Positions 24,759-30,691 of a stretch of 30,691 nt of DNA are shown one piece after another. Every line of letters starts with the position of its first letter. Within the stretch, counting starts at the first letter, position 1. The DNA comes from NORP23 sp050302475 (GTDB lineage Bacteria; Pseudomonadota; Alphaproteobacteria; Rhodobacterales; Rhodobacteraceae): positions 1-30,691 of the forward strand of contig JBNLBF010000025.1 of NCBI GenBank assembly GCA_050302475.1. Reading direction: 5' to 3'. A model generated the notes under the pieces. That model made no database searches and was not told where the DNA came from. It saw only the letters and a program-made list of their open reading frames with translations. The position numbers were made by a program, and so were the translations under genes.

Positions 24759-26131
24759 CAGTTGATCAACCTCAGTTTCTCGACCGACGTGGCAATCAGA
24801 CGGAACGCATCTTCCAGCGCATCACCATCAATGGCGTGGAAGAAGGTGCTGTGTTCGTCTGAAGCACAAAGGCGCATCATTTCATACGGATTGGAATCCA
24901 GCGCCACTTCAAATCCGATCGTGTAAAGAACCAGATTTTCATGAGACTTCGCGGCTTCACACATTGCCTGCAACCGAATATCACCGGTCGATCCACCGAA
25001 GTTCGTCTTCCGAGTAGGCGTTGGAAGTGAGCAGCCGTTCCAGCCACTACATGTTTCTGTATTCCAATAGTCGGCGTTTTCCTGAGACTTCCACGGATCA
25101 GTATTTTCGTGGTTATAATTCCATGACTCAACCGTAAAGTTTTCGGTGTTGGCACCATCCGACATCAGAATCAGGATTTTCAATGTGGTGTCAGAACCCC
25201 AATCCGCCGGGCGATCATGGTAGGTTGAATTCACAGTCGAGAGATTCGCGACAACTGGTTGTGCCGCAGGATCCAACAACGCTGCGCCCCACTTCAACCC
25301 GGCCCATGTGGCAGTGTAATGCTCGGCGCTCATGCCGTTGATCGCAGAATGCAGTGTCGCTGCATCGTCTTCAAATGGGACAATCTGGTTGTTCGGCGAT
25401 AGGCACCAACGATTGTCGGGCCAGAAGTCGAATGCCCAAACCAGTTCCTGATCAAACTGCTGAGAGGTCGACAATGCGGTGCTCGAAAAATCTGCATCCT
25501 GGAAGACGAAGCAGTGAGACAGATCGTGCCAGGTGCTAAGATTGTAATGGGAAGCAAGTTCAGCACTGGGTGCAACTGTACCGGAAAACGGAATTAGCGA
25601 AATTGTTGTCCGTGCATCGTCTGAGATCATCAGATCAACAAATGTGTTTGCGGCGTCCTTCAGATCCTGAAGTTTCGACCCTTCCATTGAGCGCGATACG
25701 TCAACAACCAGCGAAATTTCGATTTCGTCAAACCCTGTTGCAGCAGTAGACCGTGCCGCGATGTCCAGCGTTTCAATACCGATAATCCGCAGGAAGAAAG
25801 TCCCGACGTCATAACGAGCATACGCATCAACCGAGCGGGAGTTGGTACCGATGCCAGCATCAATCGTGAGATTGAGGGCGTTCAGGTCATATCCGTTCGC
25901 CGTAAGGTAAGATCGTACAACGTCTTCCGGATCGTTCAGCTGCTCGAAAGAGGCAGCGGCCAATACACCGCGGTCAAGCGTATCCTGGAAGATTACGCGT
26001 TCGGATTCATGGCGCATGAAGTCAACCGCCATACCACCGCCAACGAGCATGATGAGGAACATGATGAGGAGGAAAGCTGTAATAGAGCCGCTCTCGTCAT
26101 CGAGAAATCTTTTGAATGCAGACACGTTCAT
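24758..26131 (-). CDS. tadG: TadG-like protein with von Willebrand factor A domain
   Basis: A 457-residue protein with an N-terminal Tad-type helix (ESGSITAFLLIMFLIMLVGGG, about 13-33) and a periplasmic region containing a VWA domain. The MIDAS motif is intact: D144-V-S-R-S148, with a second metal-loop Asp in LILMSDGANTE. A Cys-rich insert (CSGWNGCS) is present, and the C-terminus resembles that of alphaproteobacterial TadG. The ATG at 26131 has AAGGAA upstream; the frame stays open 14 codons further. It heads the three-gene tad cluster. Secretion ATPase, secretin and prepilin peptidase genes are not in the window. Confidence 0.87.
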   Translation of the reverse strand: MNVSAFKRFLDDESGSITAFLLIMFLIMLVGGGMAVDFMRHESERVIFQDTLDRGVLAAASFEQLNDPEDVVRSYLTANGYDLNALNLTIDAGIGTNSRSVDAYARYDVGTFFLRIIGIETLDIAARSTAATGFDEIEISLVVDVSRSMEGSKLQDLKDAANTFVDLMISDDARTTISLIPFSGTVAPSAELASHYNLSTWHDLSHCFVFQDADFSSTALSTSQQFDQELVWAFDFWPDNRWCLSPNNQIVPFEDDAATLHSAINGMSAEHYTATWAGLKWGAALLDPAAQPVVANLSTVNSTYHDRPADWGSDTTLKILILMSDGANTENFTVESWNYNHENTDPWKSQENADYWNTETCSGWNGCSLPTPTRKTNFGGSTGDIRLQAMCEAAKSHENLVLYTIGFEVALDSNPYEMMRLCASDEHSTFFHAIDGDALEDAFRLIATSVEKLRLIN

Positions 26132-26777
26132 CGCACAATTCCTTTTAGATCTTAGGCTAGCCACAGGTCCCATTGCCCATGACGATCTTCAGAACTCTCT
26201 ACCCAAGTTAAAAAAACTACTCCAACATTTACACTCACTACTCGTGGAATTTGTGCCCATATGGACAGCAGAAACCACTCGCTTGGCCCCCACCGCGCGT
26301 TTGGCAGAACACTGCCATAATTCTCCAACAACATTTTCTATAGCACTTCTAAGAGGTTGAGGCAACAAATGTGGCGAACTGCACACATTTTCGACATATT
26401 TTAACTTTCCGTTCGCGCCCTGATTTCAGGCGACGTGCTCCGGACATGGATTGTGCGGCCAGCGACCATCAGTGAGGTGCCGTCTTAAACCGCTTAAAAA
26501 CTTGGGTTGATTCACATTCGACAGGCGAGTCGTTGCGTGACATGCCCGCACCCGATGGATTGCACGCCAATGCATACACTCAATCAACCTGAGGTTGCTA
26601 AGGCTGACGGCATTTTTAAGCGCGTGCTGCAAATTTAGCAGAATCACTGCAACAATTTATGGGGCGACCGTCACAATGATTCGGGATGTTTTCACAGAGT
26701 TCCAGATTCTTGACTGGGGCTATGGCACCTTTATCGGCAATCCGTTAATAGCAAAAAAAACTCTGGGTGTTTGACGA
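26132..26777. other. Non-coding gap between tadG and cysG
   Basis: These 646 bases hold the divergent starts of tadG (minus) and cysG (plus). The left part (about 26200-26420) is AT-richer than its surroundings and has runs such as TTAAAAAAACTAC. Open frames of 60-114 codons occur (for example 26152-26334 and 26426-26647, both minus) but lack good ribosome binding sites and recognisable motifs. TTGACT at 26713 is a possible cysG -35 without a convincing -10. No RNA gene, insertion sequence end or riboswitch was recognised. Confidence 0.5.
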
Positions 26778-28217
26778 ATGGATCATCTGCCGATTTACCT
26801 TGATGTTCAGGACCGCAAAATCGTCATCGAAGGCGGGGGCACCTTGGCAGCGCGACGCGCCGAGCGCGCGCTGGATGCAGGCGCCGAGGTGCATGTCTTT
26901 ACGCAGGATTTGTCCGAAGAATTTGACGAGCTGATTCAGCATCCGAAATGTCATCACCACAATCGGGAACCTCTGCAACGCGATCTGATTGGTGCGGCAG
27001 TGGCTTACGGCACAACGGAAATACCCGAGCGTGACGAGGCTCTCTATAATATGGCGAACGATCTGCATGTTCTGGTGAATATTGCGGATAACAAACCCTA
27101 TTGCGATTTTATAACGCCGTCGATCATTGACAGGTCCCCACTGGTGATTGCCATTTCATCTGGCGGGAGCGCACCGGTCCTCGCGCGGATTTTGCGGGCA
27201 CGGATCGAGGCCATGTTACCCGCGCGCTACGGTCAGCTTGCCGAATGGGCAGGCGGGTTGCGTGACACGGTGATGGCCAAAATCTCCGACGGTGTTGCGC
27301 GGCGCCGTTTCTGGGAACGCGTGATCGACGGACCCGTGGCTGATCGGTTTCTGGCCGGCAATCCCGATCTGGCCCTGACAAAGTTTCATGACGCGCTTGA
27401 TCACGCTGTGTCAGACGGGGAGAAGGCCAAGCTCGGCGAAGTCTATCTGGTTGGGGCAGGGCCCGGTGATCCGGACCTGATGACGTTTCGCGCTCTGAAT
27501 TTGATGCAGCGGGCTGACGTTGTTCTCTATGATCGGTTGATCGGCGACGGCATCATGGACCTGGTTCGGCGCGACGCCGAGCGTATCTATGTTGGCAAGA
27601 AAGCCAAAAACCACACCATGGCACAGCAGGACATCAGCGCGCTGATGGTGACGCTGGCCCGCGAAGGCAAAAAGGTGCTGCGTCTGAAAGGTGGCGACCC
27701 GATGATTTTTGGTCGCGGCGGCGAAGAGCTGGAAACTCTGGCAACAGCAGGCATTCCGTTTCAGATCATTCCCGGCATAACGGCGGCGTCGGGCTGTGCG
27801 TCCTATGCCGGAATTCCGTTAACCCATCGCGATCACGCCCAAAGCTGCGTGCTTGTCACCGCGCACGGCAAGGACGGTGTACGTTCCCTTGACTGGGAAA
27901 CGCTGACACGACCTTCGCAAACCGTTGTGATCTACATGGGACTCGGCAGTCTGGCACATTTGACGGAGGGCTTTTTAAGCCATGGCGTCAGCGCCGACAC
28001 CAAAGTTGCCGTTATCGACAATGGCACGCGTCAGGATCAGAAGACAATCATCGGCACCATCGCAACGATCGAGGAAAATGTAGCCTCGGCAGAATTGCAG
28101 GGACCATCTCTGGTGATTATCGGATCGGTCGTTGGATTGGCGGATCAACTCGCCTGGTTTAACAAGGACCAGCAGTCCAAACATGAACTGTCACTGACGG
28201 CGAAGCCCGGACTCTGA
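26778..28217 (+). CDS. cysG: Siroheme synthase CysG (fused methyltransferase, dehydrogenase, ferrochelatase)
   Basis: CysG makes siroheme, the cofactor of sulfite and nitrite reductases, from uroporphyrinogen III. The 479 residues comprise a CysG_N/Met8 module (about 1-210) and a SAM-dependent uroporphyrinogen methyltransferase (about 218-460). In the first, the nucleotide-binding loop is EGGGTLAARRAERAL, the catalytic Asp is D104 in NIADNK, and S128 in ISSGGSAP is the phosphorylated serine of the Salmonella enzyme. In the second, VYLVGAGPGDPDLMT, DVVLYDRLI, RLKGGDPMIFGRGGEE and PGITAASGC are diagnostic. All are intact. Usual alphaproteobacterial partners (cysI, cysH) are absent here; the convergent neighbour ends 12 bases away. 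Confidence 0.97.
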   Translation: MDHLPIYLDVQDRKIVIEGGGTLAARRAERALDAGAEVHVFTQDLSEEFDELIQHPKCHHHNREPLQRDLIGAAVAYGTTEIPERDEALYNMANDLHVLVNIADNKPYCDFITPSIIDRSPLVIAISSGGSAPVLARILRARIEAMLPARYGQLAEWAGGLRDTVMAKISDGVARRRFWERVIDGPVADRFLAGNPDLALTKFHDALDHAVSDGEKAKLGEVYLVGAGPGDPDLMTFRALNLMQRADVVLYDRLIGDGIMDLVRRDAERIYVGKKAKNHTMAQQDISALMVTLAREGKKVLRLKGGDPMIFGRGGEELETLATAGIPFQIIPGITAASGCASYAGIPLTHRDHAQSCVLVTAHGKDGVRSLDWETLTRPSQTVVIYMGLGSLAHLTEGFLSHGVSADTKVAVIDNGTRQDQKTIIGTIATIEENVASAELQGPSLVIIGSVVGLADQLAWFNKDQQSKHELSLTAKPGL

Positions 28218-28229
28218 CGCCTACCTTCC

Positions 28230-28844
28230 TTAGCCACAGGGCTGACGTATGATCGTGCGCCATTTGTTCGGCGCTGCCCGTCTGACATCAGTCAGGTAAA
28301 TCTCGTGATGTTTGCCACGGAGCGATTTTCCGGCCGCATCAATTTCAGAATGCAACCGTTCGATCGTTGATCCTTCTTCCGAGAAGGGCCCGATATGCAA
28401 AATCTGGCAAACAGGCCCTTCGGTGAAACTCTCAATTCGCATCCCCTCGACATTCGGCGGGTCCTTTTTCTTCGCCACCGCGTCCAGCGCAGCGTCAATA
28501 TCCGATTGAGAAATGAAATCCGGCTGACGGATCATCATCGTCCATTTCCATTTGTCCTTATCATAGGCGGTGGTGAAGTTGCTCATATCATCAGCCCACC
28601 ACAGCCCCTCAAGCGGCATAACTGTATAATCCTGTCCACCGGACTTCTTAATCTGGAACTTTAGCGTATAAGACACCGCGAATAATGCCTGCACGGCACG
28701 CTGATACGCTGCACTTTCGGGAGCCCCCTCACCGTCAATCATCAGATAGGACATTGGCCCGAGGTCGAGCCAACTCACCTGTTTCGCCGAGGGTGCATAA
28801 ATATCTTTGTGCAGCTTCTTCAGATCCAGCTTTTCCATAGTCAT
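28230..28844 (-). CDS. GyrI-like small-molecule binding domain protein
   Basis: A 204-residue soluble protein of the GyrI-like (SOUL/GyrI) fold group. Segments such as YLMIDGEGAPES, PLEGLWWADD, WKWTMMIRQPDFIS, CQILHIGPFSEEGSTIERLH and KHHEIYLTDVRRAAPNKWRTIIRQP are typical of stand-alone GyrI-like proteins, some of which bind or hydrolyse hydrophobic compounds. The ATG overlaps the stop of the AraC-type regulator (ATGA), so the two are coupled; an ATG two codons later is an alternative. The regulator carries a related domain, suggesting both bind the same class of compound. Confidence 0.85.
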   Translation of the reverse strand: MTMEKLDLKKLHKDIYAPSAKQVSWLDLGPMSYLMIDGEGAPESAAYQRAVQALFAVSYTLKFQIKKSGGQDYTVMPLEGLWWADDMSNFTTAYDKDKWKWTMMIRQPDFISQSDIDAALDAVAKKKDPPNVEGMRIESFTEGPVCQILHIGPFSEEGSTIERLHSEIDAAGKSLRGKHHEIYLTDVRRAAPNKWRTIIRQPCG

Positions 28845-29704
28845 CCTTTCAGCGGGATACAGATATCGGTTCGCAGATCTTCGACCGCTGTCCGGTCCGG
28901 CGTGTTCAGATAAATATCTACCGAGGGATGGTCATCGGCTTCTTCACCGGATTGCGGCAACCAGCTGCCAAATATCCAGTCATAGACCTTGCCGGCATTT
29001 TCATAGGGGCCTTTATAATGAAAGACCGCATACCGTCCGGCCCGCGTGTTAAAAATTTCCAGCGGTGCTTCGGGCTCGAATGCGGCATCGACTTTTATCC
29101 CCGCAATAGACCTCAGGTCACTTTCGGCGACAACAGCCGGATCATCATAATAGAGACCGATCATCTGGGGGCTCTCCATCCGGATGTTCTGTTTCACGGC
29201 CTGCTTGAATAGCTTGTTGAACGTGGTCGCCCCATTATAGGGGCCTTTATGGTGAAGGACGGCCAAACGGTGGCTGTCCATGGTTTTGATTTCGTAATCC
29301 AGATTTTCTGTTTGAATGCTCATCGCAAAACTCTCCAGTGTCAAAGTTGAGATACGCGAATGCATGTCAGGGGAGGCACGAAAAGCCGCGGGCGTATGGC
29401 CCATCTGTGCTTTGAATGCCCGGGCGAAACTTTCGACATGGGCATAACCGGCCTGCTTGGCAATCTCGGTCAGACTGGTGTTGCTGTGTTTTAGCGCGTG
29501 GCTTGCCCGATTCAACTTCAGGCGCTTGACCGTGCTGTGAATCGTCTCTCCGGTGATCCCGCGATACACACGGTGCCAGTGGAATCGCGATAACGCCGCG
29601 ACTTCGGCCAGATCATCGAGGTTCAGCTCCTCATCAAGATGAGCGTTGATGTGATTAATCACCCGCGCCATCCGCTGACGGTAGTCATCAAGGCTTGTCG
29701 TCAT
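28841..29704 (-). CDS. AraC-family regulator with C-terminal GyrI-like effector domain
   Basis: A 287-residue transcription factor. The AraC DNA-binding domain is N-terminal (about residues 8-108), with two helix-turn-helix units: LDDLAEVAALSRFHWHRVY and LTEIAKQAGYAHVESFARAF followed by GHTPAAFR. The C-terminal part (about 130-287) is a GyrI-like effector domain with VLHHKGPYNG and a second YAVFHYKGPYEN repeat half. This is the Rob/SoxS-related MarA-plus-GyrI layout, which responds to amphipathic or toxic compounds in known cases. It is the first gene of a two-gene operon with the GyrI-like protein. The inducer is unknown. Confidence 0.92.
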   Translation of the reverse strand: MTTSLDDYRQRMARVINHINAHLDEELNLDDLAEVAALSRFHWHRVYRGITGETIHSTVKRLKLNRASHALKHSNTSLTEIAKQAGYAHVESFARAFKAQMGHTPAAFRASPDMHSRISTLTLESFAMSIQTENLDYEIKTMDSHRLAVLHHKGPYNGATTFNKLFKQAVKQNIRMESPQMIGLYYDDPAVVAESDLRSIAGIKVDAAFEPEAPLEIFNTRAGRYAVFHYKGPYENAGKVYDWIFGSWLPQSGEEADDHPSVDIYLNTPDRTAVEDLRTDICIPLKG

Positions 29705-29841
29705 ATTCCCTCACATATTCGCCCTTTGCTGAAAGCACAGGTTTTTATGACAAATCTTGCTGTATTTGCGGGCGAGTATCCATTGCCTGCCGGGGGTGGA
29801 TTAAGAAAATGAAAAAAATGTCAGATTTATGAAAAAAGCCC

Positions 29842-29870
29842 TTGCGCGACTCTGACGAAAGTCCTAGATA
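29842..29870 (+). promoter_or_regulatory. Ribosomal RNA operon promoter
   Basis: TTGCGC (29842-29847) and TAGATA (29865-29870) are separated by 17 bases, resembling rRNA promoters of Rhodobacterales. The preceding 40 bases (about 29803-29838) are rich in A and T runs, suiting an UP element. Transcription would start about 350 bases before 16S rRNA. Confidence 0.7.
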
Positions 29871-29970
29871 GCACTCCACCAGACGGGCAGCAGCCCAGAC
29901 GGTAACAATAACAGAGAGATCGAGCGGCAGTTGCGCTACAGTTACAGCGCTTCAATCGTTTGTTGTCTCT

Positions 29971-29983
29971 GCGCTCTTTGACA
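29971..29983 (+). promoter_or_regulatory. boxA antitermination site in the rRNA leader
   Basis: GCGCTCTTTGACA closely matches the boxA consensus (TGCTCTTTAACA), which recruits NusB and NusE for antitermination. The following TTTATGATGAAGAGATATG stretch is also typical of alphaproteobacterial rRNA leaders. Confidence 0.75.
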
Positions 29984-30149
29984 TTGTTATTTATGATGAA
30001 GAGATATGCGGGTGGTTTGGTTTCGACGGAACGCCTGTACATATCGGCTCTTTAGGATTTCGGTCCGATGATAAGAGTGTCAGCTTCACTGTTTGGTGGT
30101 TCTTGGTTTTTACTGAGGATGATTAAACAGAGATGCACGAACGTTTCTT

Positions 30150-30169
30150 TTCGGGTCTTCGGGCCTGAA
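30150..30169 (+). other. UUCG-tetraloop hairpin in the rRNA leader
   Basis: TTCGGGTC (30150-30157) and GGCCTGAA (30162-30169) pair over eight positions, two as G-T, closed by a C(TTCG)G loop, one of the most stable RNA tetraloops. Part of leader folding or processing; the role is inferred. Confidence 0.6.
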
Positions 30170-30208
30170 GGAATTGTTTGTGATGTGCATAGGTTTTTTC
30201 TGTCAAGG

Positions 30209-30222
30209 ACGTCTTCGGACGT
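30209..30222 (+). other. Second UUCG-tetraloop hairpin just before 16S
   Basis: ACGTC (30209-30213) and GACGT (30218-30222) form a 5-bp stem with a C(TTCG)G loop, two bases before the mature 16S start. It may mark or shield the 5' processing site. Confidence 0.5.
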
Positions 30223-30224
30223 TT

Positions 30225-30691
<467 letters not shown>

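Noticed and set aside
26152..26334. 60-codon minus-strand frame just upstream of tadG
   Set aside because: No ribosome binding site and atypical composition; it more likely lies in the tadG leader.
26566..26585. TGCATACACTCA resembling the PckR-type operator
   Set aside because: Only the left half matches and the site is not palindromic; too weak to call.
26426..26647. 73-codon minus-strand frame in the tadG-cysG gap, possibly a degraded transposase or small gene
   Set aside because: No ribosome binding site, no recognisable domain and no terminal inverted repeats were found; kept only as part of the gap entry.

Overview
The window looks like a chromosomal segment of an alphaproteobacterium, most probably Rhodobacterales (Roseobacter-type). 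The support is the partial 16S rRNA gene at the right end, its leader with a boxA, a TTGCGC-17-TAGATA rRNA promoter, moderately high GC, and gene families common in that order (DUF4173 with a CreBC-like pair, a class I FBPase beside a Calvin-subtype aldolase, Tad pseudopilins). The assignment is from recognition only; no database was searched.

Layout. 1-1172: 3' part of selO. 1248-4974: DUF4173 membrane protein and a CreB/CreC-like two-component pair in one tight operon, with a hairpin covering the first ribosome binding site. 5012-5088: tRNA-Met(CAT). 5142-10036: carbohydrate uptake and oxidation locus, with a divergent GntR regulator carrying two winged helices, permease, single-domain ATPase, binding protein and a zinc-dependent dehydrogenase. 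10102-15026: gluconeogenic island, with a LacI-family regulator (probable PckR), pckA, class II aldolase and FBPase. LacI-type operators lie before both the regulator and pckA. 15197-15523: small Flp-pilin-like gene. 15648-16826: MFS transporter. 16849-18541: ABC-F ATPase with its own promoter and a possible upstream ORF. 18595-23546: HpcH/HpaI aldolase followed by ureD, ureA, ureB, a small lipoprotein, two GFA-family proteins and ureC, closed by a terminator with no ureE, ureF or ureG. 23593-26131 (minus): two TadE-type pseudopilins and a VWA-containing TadG. 26132-26777: a mostly unexplained non-coding gap. 26778-28217: cysG. 28230-29704 (minus): a GyrI-like domain protein and an AraC-GyrI regulator. 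29705-30691: rRNA promoter, leader and start of 16S rRNA.

How it fits together. The gluconeogenic island supplies three steps from oxaloacetate towards hexose phosphate under one probable regulator, and resembles the PckR regulon described in Sinorhizobium. The sugar ABC locus next to it supplies carbon from the opposite direction. Urease structural genes are present, but the nickel-insertion chaperones must lie elsewhere if the enzyme is active. Nothing in the window is clearly a new defence or mobile system. The most interesting items are regulatory: the paired PckR-type operators, the masked ribosome binding site before the DUF4173-CreBC operon, and the ABC-F leader ORF. The gene content of the urease operon is also unusual.
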